A stretch of DNA of 64,000 nucleotides from GAS188 sp963794475 (GCA_963794475.1 CAWCDW010000007.1:124001-188000), one strand, 5' to 3'; shown: positions 12,747-22,699, counted from the first letter of the stretch. Numbers and translations are program-made. Notes: generated from the letters alone by a model not told the origin.

Positions 12747-14810
12747 ATGAACGAAAGGCCGCCCAACCTCCATACTCTCGGTAGCGGCCTTGCGTCCCCC
12801 TTGACGCATGCGGCAGCGCCAGGGTCCACGATTCCCCCTGCCCTCCTCGGCGACGAGCCGCCGATGGCGCTCGATGCCGAAGCCGCCTCAACCACCCCAC
12901 ACGGCGTCAATCTTCGCTGGCTTGCCGGGACGCTGCTCGCCGGCGTCGGAGGCATGGCGCTCGTCGGCGCCTCTCTCCTCATCGCGCTCGACGGCCAGGC
13001 GAATTTTGCCTCCAAGGCAAGGCTCGCGATCATCCGGGCCGGGACAGGCAATGAGGGAGATGAATTCGCCGACCACAAGGCGAAGGGTGACAAAATCATC
13101 TCCAACTCGGATGTCGGCGCGGCCAAGCAAGTCGCGCGGCTGCCCGATACGATCCGCGTCGGGGATCGCGAAATCATCAAGGCGCGCTTGTTCACGCGCG
13201 TCACGACGGCGCTTTCGCTAGCGGCTCCCAATATCGCCGACGAAATTCCGCCCTTCAACCCGCTGCAGATCGTCGCGACGGCCGGGAACGCCCAACGTGC
13301 CACCGATGATCCGGCCGCGGATGCGAATGCTGATGTCTCAATGATCAAGCGCTCGCTTTCGACCGAGGAAATTCCAAATTTCTCACCCGCGAGCCTGAGC
13401 GATGAGGATGCGAAGGCTGGGCTTTCCGTGAAGCTCGCGCCTTCCCCTCCGCTCCTGGAAGAAGGGCTGACGGTTCCCACCGCGCTGCTCAACCACAGCG
13501 TCGCGAGCCCGAATGTGGACCCCGGATTGTTAAGCTATGCGCCCTCCGGGCTTGGCCCTTTCTCTTCCCTCGATGTGAAAGTCGTGCCCGAGAATGTCGC
13601 GGTCGTGCCGAAGCTCGATGAGGGGGCTGCCAAGATCGGCGGAACGGAACGCCTCATCATCGCGAGGCATGGCGACAGCTTCGAGCAGGTGCTGCGTAAC
13701 AACGGGGCCACCACCGAGCAGGTCAAGCAGATTCAGTCGATCTTTGCGCCCAAGACGCGTGACTACACCGTTTCGGTCGGCCAAAAGCTTCGCCTCCTGG
13801 TCGCGGGAGGAGGCCATGGCGCGCACAAGGAGGACGAGCTGCTCCGCGTGATCGCCTATGGCGACGATGGAATCAGCGCCATCGCCGCCATCGACGATGA
13901 CCACATCTTCCGCGCCGTGCTTCCTCCCGCGAAGGTGACGAAAGCCGCGCTCAATCCGGCGCAGGGCACGGATGATGAGGATGACGGGGACGACGGGGGC
14001 CCGACCCTCTATGAGAGCCTTTACGAGACCGCGTTGAAAAGCGGCATTCCAAGGCCCGTCATCGATGAGCTGGTCCGCATCTTTGCCTATGACATCGATT
14101 TTCAACGAAAGGCGCAAGAAGGCGATGGCTTCGACGTTCTGTATGTGAAGGATGACGACAATACCGACGTCGATCGCGGTGACATTCTCTACGCTTCGCT
14201 CACGACCGGCGATGAGGTGCGCAAATTCTACCGTTTCCAGACCCGGGACGACGGGCTCGTCGATTATTTCGATGAACTCGGAAAATCGGCGAAGAAGTTC
14301 CTGTTACGCAAGCCCATGACGGGCGGTCGATTTTCCTCTCCTTTCGGCTATCGTTTCCATCCCGTGCTCGGCTACGGCCGAATGCACACGGGCGTGGATT
14401 GGGCGGACAAGGTCGGCAGCCCCATTTTCTCCGCCGGCAATGGGACGGTGCTCAAGGCAAGCTGGGATTCTGGTTATGGCAACCGCGTCGAGATCCAGCA
14501 CACCAACGGCTATGTGACGACCTATAATCACATGTCGGCCTTCGCCAAGGGAATCACGCCCGGCACCAAGGTTCGGCAAGGGCAAATCATCGGCTTTCTC
14601 GGCTCCACGGGCCTCTCCACCGGTCCGCATTTGCATTATGAGGTCATCGTCAACGGCCATTTCGTCGATCCTTTGAGAATCAAATTGCCGCGCGGCCGCG
14701 AGCTTGATGGCAAGGTGCTCGCCGATTTCAATCGCGAGCGCCAGCATGACGATGACATCCTCGGGAAGCTCGCCGATCCCGCGAGACTGGCGCAGAACAG
14801 CGCGAATTGA
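12747..14810 (+). CDS. M23-family (LytM-type) peptidase, membrane-anchored
   Basis: This 687-residue protein has one N-terminal membrane helix (about 56-80, LAGTLLAGVGGMALVGASLL), a long variable linker, and an LIIARHGDSFEQVL segment (about 305-350) resembling a LysM/OapA-type domain. The C-terminal M23 domain (about 525-640) carries GRMHTGVDW and TGPHLHYEV, which supply the zinc-binding His/Asp set. It probably cleaves or helps control cleavage of peptidoglycan cross-links in the periplasm. The start is ATG 12747; no strong Shine-Dalgarno is evident. Confidence 0.88.
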   Translation: MNERPPNLHTLGSGLASPLTHAAAPGSTIPPALLGDEPPMALDAEAASTTPHGVNLRWLAGTLLAGVGGMALVGASLLIALDGQANFASKARLAIIRAGTGNEGDEFADHKAKGDKIISNSDVGAAKQVARLPDTIRVGDREIIKARLFTRVTTALSLAAPNIADEIPPFNPLQIVATAGNAQRATDDPAADANADVSMIKRSLSTEEIPNFSPASLSDEDAKAGLSVKLAPSPPLLEEGLTVPTALLNHSVASPNVDPGLLSYAPSGLGPFSSLDVKVVPENVAVVPKLDEGAAKIGGTERLIIARHGDSFEQVLRNNGATTEQVKQIQSIFAPKTRDYTVSVGQKLRLLVAGGGHGAHKEDELLRVIAYGDDGISAIAAIDDDHIFRAVLPPAKVTKAALNPAQGTDDEDDGDDGGPTLYESLYETALKSGIPRPVIDELVRIFAYDIDFQRKAQEGDGFDVLYVKDDDNTDVDRGDILYASLTTGDEVRKFYRFQTRDDGLVDYFDELGKSAKKFLLRKPMTGGRFSSPFGYRFHPVLGYGRMHTGVDWADKVGSPIFSAGNGTVLKASWDSGYGNRVEIQHTNGYVTTYNHMSAFAKGITPGTKVRQGQIIGFLGSTGLSTGPHLHYEVIVNGHFVDPLRIKLPRGRELDGKVLADFNRERQHDDDILGKLADPARLAQNSAN

Positions 14811-14919
14811 GGCAAGCTCCGGAATTGGCTAAGCCTTGAGACGAGCCACAACGGGTCGTTCGCCTATTGGCGATTCGAGCGAGGTTTGCAATTTATTGAG
14901 CACCAGTCGGCGCTCTCGG

Positions 14920-16134
14920 CTATCCGAGAAGCCCTCCGACCCTCGTCTTGAGCGGATTGCTCGAGAGGGCCTCTCGGTCCGGCGTGTCCGGTCGAGGCGG
15001 GTCCGACGCAAAGGCGTCCCAAAGCTTTCTGATCTCGGCTTCCTCGATGCCCTCGAGGATGAGAACCAGGCGCGTGCGGCGATCCGCGTCCGGCCATTTC
15101 GAGAGCCGCACGGGCTCATGCATCACCTCCTGCACCCCGTGCACGACCAGCGGCTCATCGGGACGCTCGGCGAGAGCCACGATGCCTTTGAGGCGTAGCA
15201 ATCGCGCGGGCTCGATCGACCTCAAAAGCTGAAGGAAGAGATCGATCGCGGCGGCCTTCACCGGCGTCTCGCTCGTCAGGCAAAAGGCCTTGATGCGCTC
15301 GTCGTGGCGGTTTTGATCATCGCCATGCCTGTGAGCCGCGTGGACATGGCCAATAGGGTGAGAAGCAGCATGAGAATGCGCATGAGCATGATCGCCGCGA
15401 TGCTGCGCGTGCGTCCCCTGACTTCCTTGAGGCTTGTCTTTCTCCTCCTCCCGCGCAAGGAGCGCATCGGCATTCAGCCAGCGCCCGACATCGGGCGTCT
15501 TTTCATCCGCAGAATAAAGCCCGGCACGGAGCAGGGCATCAGCGTCGAGCTCATCGCGCTTCGCATCGAAGAGCGGCGCCGAAGGATTGAGCTGTCGCAG
15601 CCTTGCGGCGAGCCTCGAGGTCGAGGCGCGCGGGGCGAGATCGGACTTCGTCAGCACGAGCCTGTCGGCCATCGCAACTTGGCGGCGCGCCTCTTCGTGG
15701 CCGTCGAGCGTTGCCGCTCCGTTTATCGCATCGACGACTGTCACAACCGAATCGATGACGAAACGCCGCGACAAGTATGGGTGCAGCATGAGCGTGTTGA
15801 GGATGGGCGCGGGATCCGCGAGGCCGGTCGTCTCGATCAGCACCCGATCGAAGGCGCGCATGCGCCCGTTGTCGCGTCGGCGCAAAAGATCCTCGAGCGC
15901 CCCCACAAGCTCGCCCCTGAGGGTGCAGCACAGGCAGCCCGAGGAGAGCGCGATCATTTCGCCCTCCACGCCCTCGACGAGCAGATGATCGAGCGCGACC
16001 TCGCCGAATTCGTTGATGAGCACGACAGCGTTGGCGAGCGCCGCCTCTTTCACCAAGGCATTGAGGAGCGTCGTCTTGCCGGCTCCGAGAAAACCCGTGA
16101 GGACATTGATTGCAATCGGCTCTGGAGCCCGCAT
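14920..16134 (-). CDS. CobW/COG0523-family GTPase (metallochaperone type)
   Basis: The protein (404 residues) begins with a P-loop GFLGAGKTT (14-22). It then shows GEVALDH, the metal-binding GCLCCT motif (about 66-71), a Walker B-like ETTGLADP and the guanine-specifying TKSDL. A histidine-rich insert (about 245-285, many HAH/HSH pairs) precedes the C-terminal CobW_C domain. The family delivers zinc or cobalt to enzymes, and the His-rich insert points to zinc or nickel. No Zur box or other metal genes were recognised nearby, so the client metal is unknown. The ATG follows a GAGAAGG-like site. Confidence 0.88.
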   Translation of the reverse strand: MRAPEPIAINVLTGFLGAGKTTLLNALVKEAALANAVVLINEFGEVALDHLLVEGVEGEMIALSSGCLCCTLRGELVGALEDLLRRRDNGRMRAFDRVLIETTGLADPAPILNTLMLHPYLSRRFVIDSVVTVVDAINGAATLDGHEEARRQVAMADRLVLTKSDLAPRASTSRLAARLRQLNPSAPLFDAKRDELDADALLRAGLYSADEKTPDVGRWLNADALLAREEEKDKPQGSQGTHAQHRGDHAHAHSHAASHPIGHVHAAHRHGDDQNRHDERIKAFCLTSETPVKAAAIDLFLQLLRSIEPARLLRLKGIVALAERPDEPLVVHGVQEVMHEPVRLSKWPDADRRTRLVLILEGIEEAEIRKLWDAFASDPPRPDTPDREALSSNPLKTRVGGLLG

Positions 16135-16245
16135 CGATCTTTTGCCTTCTCCTGACGAGCCTTCATCCGCGCCACTCTCGCCTGGGAATCGGGGCCGCGC
16201 GATATCTCTCGCGCCTCGCCGGAAAATCCGAGACCCGAGCGGAAA

Positions 16246-17796
16246 TCAGTTGATCGCGGCTTGCGGAACCGTGGCGGCGCGGCCCTTGGCCTTGGGGTCG
16301 TTGCTGTTGCGGCCACCCAACTTGGAATGCCCCGCGGGATGAGAGCTCGCCGCTCCCTGGCCTTTCCTCGCCGCAAGCCCATGCTCGGCCCGCTTCGATT
16401 TCGCAGCAAGCTTTTGACCCTTCTTGATACGCGTTGCCCGCGCCACCTTTGCAATTGGCTTCTCCGCCGACTTGCTCGCGAGATCGCTATGCAAACGCAC
16501 GGGAGCCACGTCGTGCTTGAGCTTTCCGGAAATCGCATCGGCCTCCGCTCCACCGGATGGCGCGAAGGCCGCCGCGGAGCCGGGAAGACTTCCTGGCGCC
16601 AATCCGGCCTTGGCGGCCGCGCTCGGGTTCGCGGCCAAGGCGGCGAGCGTGCCCGGTGGCTCGACTGCGTTGGCGGAGCCGGTCGAGGGGCCGACGAAAA
16701 CGGGCTCGGGGTCGAAGGCGATCGGCGTCGTCGGCGACGCGGTCTTTCCACCCTCGCCGCAACTGCCCGATTGATGAAGCAGGGTCTCGAGTGCGAGATT
16801 GTTGGTGCTCGGCTGGGTTCCGCAAGGGGCGACTTCCGCCTCCGCCTCCTGTTCCCAAGTCACGGCTCTGCGCCGACCATGGCGGCCGCAAATTTGCCCA
16901 TGCATATCCGGCGGAGCGCCGCCGACGCGCACGAGATCCGTGATGCTTGCCGAACGGCCCCAGGTCGAGGAGGCAAATCCCTTGTCGAGAAGAGCGGCTG
17001 TCACGACGGAGCGTACGCTCGCCGAAGGCTGGCCGAGCACGACGGCAATCAGCCGGCGGCCGCCGCGCTGTGCGCTCACCACCGTGTTAAACCCTCCCGC
17101 GCAGATGAACCCCGTCTTCATGCCATCGGCGCCGGCATAGCGCCCGAGCAGCCCGTTGTAAGTGTGGAAGACACGGCCATCGAGCGAAATCGCGCCGATG
17201 CCGAAATAGTCGCGATGCTCGGGAAACTCGGTGAGCAAGGCGCGGGCGAGAATGGCAAGATCCTGCGCGGAAGAATGATGCGCCAGATTGGGCAAGCCAT
17301 TCGGGTTGGCGAAATAGCTGTCGGCCATGCCCAGCCGCTGAGCCGAGCGATTCATCATGCTGGCGAAACCTTCGACGGAGCCTCCAATCCCTTCGGCAAG
17401 CGCGACCGCGATGTCATTTGCCGATTTGACGAGCATCATCTTCAGGGCGTTGTCGACGGTCAGCACCGTCCCGGGATGAAAGCCCATCTTCGAGGGGGCT
17501 TGGCTTGCCGCATTCGCGCTTACCACGATCAGCGAATCGGGCGAGAGCCGCCCCGCCCTCATTTCATCGAGCACGACATAGGCGGTCATCAATTTGGTGA
17601 GTGAGGCGGGGTACCAAGGCTCGGTCGCGTCTTGCGCCGAGATCACCGCGCCCGTGTCTTGATCGATGACGATCGAAGGCGTGGCGTGCGCCTGTGCGAT
17701 GCCGAGGGCGAGAAATGCCTGAACCGCGCATAGGAGAAGCGCGCAGAACGCAAGGGAGCGGAGAAGGCGGCGGGTCAGTCGCGGGTTGTCATGCAT
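16246..17796 (-). CDS. D-alanyl-D-alanine carboxypeptidase (S11 family)
   Basis: With the start at 17796 the protein has 516 residues and a signal peptide (RRLLRSLAFCALLLCA, cleavage near AHA-TPS at 38). All S11 active-site motifs are present: Ser65-x-x-Lys68 (PASLTKLM), Ser125-Ala-Asn127, and Lys227-Thr-Gly. It trims the terminal D-Ala from peptidoglycan pentapeptides in the periplasm. After about residue 270 the usual PBP5 C-terminal domain is not recognisable. Instead a long Ala/Pro/Lys-rich tail ends in basic repeats that may bind the wall or membrane. A longer form from ATG 17832 or further upstream is possible. Confidence 0.88.
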   Translation of the reverse strand: MHDNPRLTRRLLRSLAFCALLLCAVQAFLALGIAQAHATPSIVIDQDTGAVISAQDATEPWYPASLTKLMTAYVVLDEMRAGRLSPDSLIVVSANAASQAPSKMGFHPGTVLTVDNALKMMLVKSANDIAVALAEGIGGSVEGFASMMNRSAQRLGMADSYFANPNGLPNLAHHSSAQDLAILARALLTEFPEHRDYFGIGAISLDGRVFHTYNGLLGRYAGADGMKTGFICAGGFNTVVSAQRGGRRLIAVVLGQPSASVRSVVTAALLDKGFASSTWGRSASITDLVRVGGAPPDMHGQICGRHGRRRAVTWEQEAEAEVAPCGTQPSTNNLALETLLHQSGSCGEGGKTASPTTPIAFDPEPVFVGPSTGSANAVEPPGTLAALAANPSAAAKAGLAPGSLPGSAAAFAPSGGAEADAISGKLKHDVAPVRLHSDLASKSAEKPIAKVARATRIKKGQKLAAKSKRAEHGLAARKGQGAASSHPAGHSKLGGRNSNDPKAKGRAATVPQAAIN

Positions 17797-17989
17797 CAGA
17801 GGTGAGCGGGGATTTGCAAGGTGCTGAAACATTGTCCGAATTATCCTCGATCCCGAGGGCGCCCCGCCGCCATGCAACTCGGGCGCCGGTTTTTCCAGCC
17901 GATCCTTTGTAGCTTCCACGGAGGGCTTTGGCTAGGCAACGGGTAGAAACCGGGTCATAGACGCCAGGTTCCCCCGCAGATTTCCCGCC

Positions 17990-18907
17990 ATGTTCCCTCA
18001 TCTTTGGATCCCCATCACTCTCATTGCCTCTTGCGCGCAAACGGCCCGCAACGCGACGCAGGCTTCGCTCACGGCGACGCTCGGTCCCGTGGGCTCGGCG
18101 CAAGTGCGTTTCCTTTACGGATTGCCCTTCGCGCTCCTTTTCCTGGCGGCCCAGCTCATGGTCTCGCGCGAAGCCCTTCCCGCGATCGGTTCGCAGACCG
18201 CCGTTTTCGCGCTGGCTGGCGCATCGGCGCAAATCCTCGCGACCGTCCTGATGCTCGCGGCGATGCAGATGAAATCCTTTGCCGTGACCACGGCGACCAC
18301 CAAGACCGAACCGGTGCTGGTCGCGATCTTCGGTGTCGTGATGCTCGGCGACCGGCCGAGCCTCGTCGCCTGGGGCGCCATCTTGATCGCGACCTCGGGC
18401 GTGATCATCATGTCGCTTCGGCCGGCGAGAACCACGGGTGGCGGCGGCCTTCTCGATCGCGGGGGCGCACCCGCGATCGTGATGGGCGTCTTCAGCGGCG
18501 GCTGTTTCGCCATCGCGGCGATTTGCTTTCGCGGCGCCATCCTGGCCTTGCCGGACGCAAGCTTGCATCTGCGGGCGACGCTCGTGCTCGTGCTGGGCCT
18601 TGGCATGCAGACCGTGATGCTGCTTGCTTACCTCACCGCATTCAACCGGCCCGCCCTCTTCAAAAGCTTTTCGGTCTGGCGGGTTTCGCTCGGCGCCGGT
18701 TTCTTCGGCGCGCTCGCCTCGCAATTCTGGTTCCTCGGCTTCGCGCTGACGAGCGCGGCCAATGTGCGCACGCTGGCCCTCGTCGAGGTCTTGCTAGCCC
18801 AGCTCGTGCAAGGGCGTTTGTTCGCGCAGCGCGGAACACGAGAGGACCTTATCGGCATGGCCCTGATCGTTCTCGGCGCGGGCGCTCTGATTGTTGCCAC
18901 GGCGTAG
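17990..18907 (+). CDS. DMT-superfamily (EamA) exporter
   Basis: This 305-residue protein has about ten hydrophobic segments in two repeats of five, the second beginning near residue 160, as in EamA-type transporters. A KTEPVLVAIFGVVMLGDRP stretch near the end of the first repeat is characteristic. It probably exports metabolites across the inner membrane; the substrate cannot be told from sequence. It is divergent from the carboxypeptidase gene. Confidence 0.85.
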   Translation: MFPHLWIPITLIASCAQTARNATQASLTATLGPVGSAQVRFLYGLPFALLFLAAQLMVSREALPAIGSQTAVFALAGASAQILATVLMLAAMQMKSFAVTTATTKTEPVLVAIFGVVMLGDRPSLVAWGAILIATSGVIIMSLRPARTTGGGGLLDRGGAPAIVMGVFSGGCFAIAAICFRGAILALPDASLHLRATLVLVLGLGMQTVMLLAYLTAFNRPALFKSFSVWRVSLGAGFFGALASQFWFLGFALTSAANVRTLALVEVLLAQLVQGRLFAQRGTREDLIGMALIVLGAGALIVATA

Positions 18908-19056
18908 GGCGCGCGATGCCCGGAAAGATCGAGGCCCCCGCGCGCCGCCACCCTCGATTGGGCCTCTTGCGCCGATGCATTGGCCGATGGTTGCCTGCAA
19001 CTCTAATGCTCCCTAGATCATCCGATAAAACTGCCACTCAATTCCCGGACCCTTCC

Positions 19057-19488
19057 ATGCCGCACATCCTTCGTGATCTCGCCGCGAGTGTTTTCGCCTT
19101 CGCTCTTTCGCTTCTCGTTCCGCTTGCGGCCTCGGCGGCCGAACCCACGGGGGAATGGCTCATCGAAGATGGGGACGCGCGTGTACGCATCGCCGCTTGT
19201 GGGGCCAATCTTTGCGGCAGCGTCGCTTGGATCAAGGAGGGTTCACCGACCGTCGATGTCAACAATCCCGACCCGGCAAAGCGCTCGCGCCCCCTTCTCG
19301 GCAGCGAAGTTCTGCTCGGGCTCAAGCCAAGCGGCACGAACGAATGGACCGGGTCGCTCTACGATGCGGAGAACGGGCGAACCTATGTCGGCAAGCTCAC
19401 CATTGTCGATGAACGTCACATCAAGGTCGCGGGATGCGTTCTCGGCGGGCTGATCTGCGAGACCCAAACCTGGACTCGCACCCGATAG
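19057..19488 (+). CDS. Secreted DUF2147 protein
   Basis: The 143-residue product has a signal peptide (about 1-27, ending ASAAEP), then EPTGEWLIEDGDARVRIAAC (with a following Cys-x4-Cys) and a CVLGGLICETQTWTR ending, as in DUF2147 proteins. These are small periplasmic beta-barrel-like proteins with no assigned reaction. ATG 19057 is chosen because it directly precedes the signal peptide. Confidence 0.82.
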   Translation: MPHILRDLAASVFAFALSLLVPLAASAAEPTGEWLIEDGDARVRIAACGANLCGSVAWIKEGSPTVDVNNPDPAKRSRPLLGSEVLLGLKPSGTNEWTGSLYDAENGRTYVGKLTIVDERHIKVAGCVLGGLICETQTWTRTR

Positions 19489-19547
19489 CCAGATGAAGAC
19501 GACGACTCGCCTTCTTCTCCGCCAAACCTCTTCCGAGGCGATGAAGT

Positions 19548-20255
19548 TCAGGCGCGGGCGCGCTGATTGAACAGCACTTCTCGCACTTTCGGATCCTGCA
19601 TCGATCCCGGCGGGTTGCGCGCTTCCTCGGCAACCTTGAAGCCGCGCGCGACCGCAGGGCGTGCCGTCAGCGTGTCGAGCCAGCGCTTCACGTGCGGGAA
19701 TTCGTCGATGTCGATCCCTTGGCGCTCATAACCGCGCGCCCAACCCACGCAAGCCATGTCGGCAATCGAATAGGCGCCCGCCAGGAATTCGCGATCTGCG
19801 AGGCGGTTGTTCATCACCCCGAAAAGCCGATGCGTCTCATCACCGTAGCGCTTCACCGCATAAGGGAGCTGCTCGGGCGCATAGTAGCGGAAATGATTGT
19901 TTTGGCCGAGCATGGGACCGAGCCCGCCCATCTGCCACATCAGCCACTGTTCGACCTCGACGCGGCCACGCTCATCCTTGGGATAGAATTGTCCGGTCTT
20001 GCGACCGAGGTAAAGCAGAATGGCGCCCAACTCGAATATCGAGATCGCTCGACCGTCCGGACCTTCGGGATCGACGATCGCCGGCATGCGGTTGTTGGGC
20101 GAGATTGCGAGAAATTTCGGGTCGAATTGATCGCCCTTCCCGATATTGACGAGATGCAGCTCGTAAGGGAGCCCGCATTCCTCGAGCATGATCGTGATCT
20201 TCCACCCGTTCGGCGTGGGCCAATAATAAAGCTCGATCGGTTTGGTCTGCGCCAT
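19548..20255 (-). CDS. Glutathione S-transferase, YfcG/YghU-like
   Basis: The 235-residue protein has an N-terminal thioredoxin-like domain (LYYWPTPNGWKITIMLEE at 10-27, NNRMPAIVDPEG near 54-65) and an all-helical C-terminal domain. The TPNGWK site is typical of bacterial disulfide-bond reductase-type GSTs that use two glutathiones and lack a Cys nucleophile. It probably acts in cytosolic thiol redox. It is transcribed alone and converges on the DUF2147 gene. Confidence 0.88.
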   Translation of the reverse strand: MAQTKPIELYYWPTPNGWKITIMLEECGLPYELHLVNIGKGDQFDPKFLAISPNNRMPAIVDPEGPDGRAISIFELGAILLYLGRKTGQFYPKDERGRVEVEQWLMWQMGGLGPMLGQNNHFRYYAPEQLPYAVKRYGDETHRLFGVMNNRLADREFLAGAYSIADMACVGWARGYERQGIDIDEFPHVKRWLDTLTARPAVARGFKVAEEARNPPGSMQDPKVREVLFNQRARA

Positions 20256-20541
20256 CTCGCTCTCCTGCCGTCGCTGCCGCGATGCGTCTCGAAAAACCGG
20301 GCGGCCTCCCGAACGATCCCGGCGGTCGATAAGCTCGAGCCTGATGACACTCTGGTGAAGCCATCACGCTCTCGCGGATACTTTGAAAGCTAATTGCCGG
20401 TCGCGTGGTTGGGAAGCGGTCGCCGCCGTTCGGAACGACCAAAATCGGGCTGGCCACTCCAGCGTTCATCTTTGTTCATCATATGTTCATGATCCGTCTG
20501 GCCCACTGTTGGGGTCAGTAACGACATCAGGAGTAAGACCC

Positions 20542-20994
20542 ATGTTGAAGCCTATCCTTAGCGCCGCGGTCGCGGCCTGCGTCCTTTCGTTCGGCCTCGC
20601 GGCCGCGAGCCCGGCCCAAGCGCTCACCATCAAGGAGTGCAGCGCCAAATACAAGGCCGCGAAGGACGCCGGCTCGCTCAATGGCCAGAAGTGGAATGAT
20701 TTCCGCAAGGCCGAATGCGGCGCTGAAGCCGCCGCGGCACCGGCTGACGGGACCGTCGGCGCGGCGCCTGCAGCCGCTGCGCCGACCACCACGGCCGCAG
20801 CCGGCAATGTGGTGTTCCCGAGTGCCATCTCGCCGAAGTTTTCGACCGAGAAACCCGGCCAGCAACGCCGACACACCTGCAGTGAGCAATATCAGGCCAA
20901 CAAGGCAAATGGCGGCAATGGCGACCTGAAGTGGATTCAGAAAGGTGGCGGCTACTGGTCCCAGTGCAACAAGCACCTCAAGGGCGAAGCCTGA
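20542..20994 (+). CDS. Small secreted protein with an internally duplicated Cys motif
   Basis: The 150-residue product has a signal peptide (1-28). Two related segments follow: an ECSAKYKAAK...FRKAEC unit (about 31-60) and a TCSEQYQANK...YWSQC unit (about 112-143), joined by an Ala/Pro/Thr-rich linker. Each unit has one Cys near each end and could form a disulfide-closed hairpin. Similar secreted proteins are common in Hyphomicrobiales but I know no function. A weak GGAG lies about ten bases before ATG. Confidence 0.7.
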   Translation: MLKPILSAAVAACVLSFGLAAASPAQALTIKECSAKYKAAKDAGSLNGQKWNDFRKAECGAEAAAAPADGTVGAAPAAAAPTTTAAAGNVVFPSAISPKFSTEKPGQQRRHTCSEQYQANKANGGNGDLKWIQKGGGYWSQCNKHLKGEA

Positions 20995-21023
20995 GCCGTT
21001 TCAAAAAGGCGTTTCCGCTCGAC

Positions 21024-21079
21024 AGGCGCCGGCACCCACCTCTTTCTCGACGCTCGCGAGAGAGGTGAGGCCGGCGCCT
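21024..21079. terminator. Bidirectional hairpin between convergent genes
   Basis: The outer arms AGGCGCCGGC (21024-21033) and GCCGGCGCCT (21070-21079) enclose a second stem, CACCTCTTTCTCG against CGAGAGAGGTG. It lies between the stops of two converging genes, so it probably ends transcription from both sides. There is no clear T run. Confidence 0.55.
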
Positions 21080-21084
21080 AGCCT

Positions 21085-22611
21085 TCAAGCGCCGATGAGG
21101 CGTAGGCCCCTCTCGGCAAAATAGCGGTCGAGCGCTTCCGGAGAGCCCGAGGCATCGGCGAGCGCCACATAGGTGTCGGGCCGGAGCAGGTAGAGCGCGT
21201 CCCGGGCAAGGCCGGCGCGCTTTGCCTCCTCGCCCCATTCGAAGACGGTGAGCGCCACCTGATGCTCGAAGCACCAGCGTGCTAGCGCCGCACTGGCGCT
21301 CCCATAGATATGAACTTGCCAAGTCATTGTGGCGAGCGTCGAAAAATTATCGTCACCGTCGCCTGCGACCCACGGCAAGCGGTCGCCGCCACGGACTTGA
21401 CCCGCCGAACCTTGGCTGAGCGGGCTTTGGCGATAGTTGATCATGATCTGCGAGACGGTTCGAAAGAGGAATTCGCGCGCCCATCCGAACTGCACGAGCC
21501 TCGGGATCAGCACGGGCGCGACGCGGGTACGCAAAAAGTCAGCGATGCGCCCTTCGGCGGTCGCGAAGTTGAACACGCGGTCCGTCGTGGCGACCAGCCG
21601 CCTCGCGAAGCCGATGCGCTCGGCCTCGTAGCTGTCGAGGAGCGTGTCGGGCGCGCGGCCGCCGAGCACCGCCGCGAGCTTCCAGGCGAGGTTGATCGCA
21701 TCGCCGATCCCGGTGTTCATCCCCTGGCCGCCGGCGGGACTGTGGATATGCGCGGCGTCGCCGAGAAGAAAGGCGCGCCCCTTGCGGAAATGCTCGGTCA
21801 CGCGATGATGCACGCGATAGGTGGAGAACCAGTTCACCTTTTCGACATTCACCTTGAGGTGCTCGATGGCGCGCTCTCCTACATCCCCGAACGCGAGATT
21901 TTCGGCGTGCTCGGCCCGCTCATCGCGCACGGTGCCGATGAGGCGCGCTCGCCCCTCACCTGCCAACGGAAAGACGCCGAGGAAATCGGCTTCATCGAGG
22001 TCGACATGCAGCTCGCCATCGAGCGGAGGCCCGGAGGCCTCGATATCGGCAACGTAGAAAACCTGCCGATAAGTCCCTCCCGGAAACCCTGTCCCGATCG
22101 CTTCGCGCACGAGTGAGCGGGCGCCGTCGCAGCCGGCGATGTAGCTTGCTTGCGCGGTTTCCTCTTTCCCGTCGGGCCCCCGAAGGCGCGCGACGACATG
22201 CTCGCCTTCCTCGGCGAAGCCCATGAGCTCGGTGCGTCGCTCGACAAAGACGCCGAAGGCGCCAAGGCGTTCGATCAACAGGCGCTCATGCTGATCCTGC
22301 GGAAATATCTGGAGGAAGGCATAGGGCGTAAGGTCGGCGCCGACGGTCTCGAAGCGCAAGCGAGCCGCCCGCTCCCCCCGCACCCATAGATTGACCGCGG
22401 GGACTTTGTTTCCTTCCGCAAGCACGGTATCGGCGAGATCGAGCTGGCCGTAGAGCTCGAGCGTGCGCGCCTGGACCGCCAAGGCGCGCGACGTCGTGCC
22501 GGGCTCTGCCGCCTTGTCGATGAGCCGAAGCTTGACGCCAAACTTGGCGAGCCAAAGCGCCAAGACGAGCCCCGTGGGGCCGGCCCCGACGATGAGAACG
22601 TCAGAGCGCAT
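21085..22611 (-). CDS. FAD-dependent aromatic-type monooxygenase
   Basis: Starting at ATG 22611 the protein has 508 residues. It carries the dinucleotide motif IVGAGPTGL (about 6-14), the NADPH/FAD DG motif GCDGARSLVR (about 158-167) and the second FAD motif GDAAHIHSPAGGQGMN (about 280-295). This is the pattern of PheA/TetX-type flavin hydroxylases, which hydroxylate phenols, polyketides or similar rings. A thioredoxin-like C-terminal part follows. No catabolic neighbours reveal the substrate. Confidence 0.87.
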   Translation of the reverse strand: MRSDVLIVGAGPTGLVLALWLAKFGVKLRLIDKAAEPGTTSRALAVQARTLELYGQLDLADTVLAEGNKVPAVNLWVRGERAARLRFETVGADLTPYAFLQIFPQDQHERLLIERLGAFGVFVERRTELMGFAEEGEHVVARLRGPDGKEETAQASYIAGCDGARSLVREAIGTGFPGGTYRQVFYVADIEASGPPLDGELHVDLDEADFLGVFPLAGEGRARLIGTVRDERAEHAENLAFGDVGERAIEHLKVNVEKVNWFSTYRVHHRVTEHFRKGRAFLLGDAAHIHSPAGGQGMNTGIGDAINLAWKLAAVLGGRAPDTLLDSYEAERIGFARRLVATTDRVFNFATAEGRIADFLRTRVAPVLIPRLVQFGWAREFLFRTVSQIMINYRQSPLSQGSAGQVRGGDRLPWVAGDGDDNFSTLATMTWQVHIYGSASAALARWCFEHQVALTVFEWGEEAKRAGLARDALYLLRPDTYVALADASGSPEALDRYFAERGLRLIGA

Positions 22612-22699
22612 GCTGTCCTCCTTGATCCGGGCGCGGCCGGGGACCGCAGAAGACCGGCGGCTTGCGCGAAAACAGGTCCGCGCCTCCCCGGTTCGAGGG

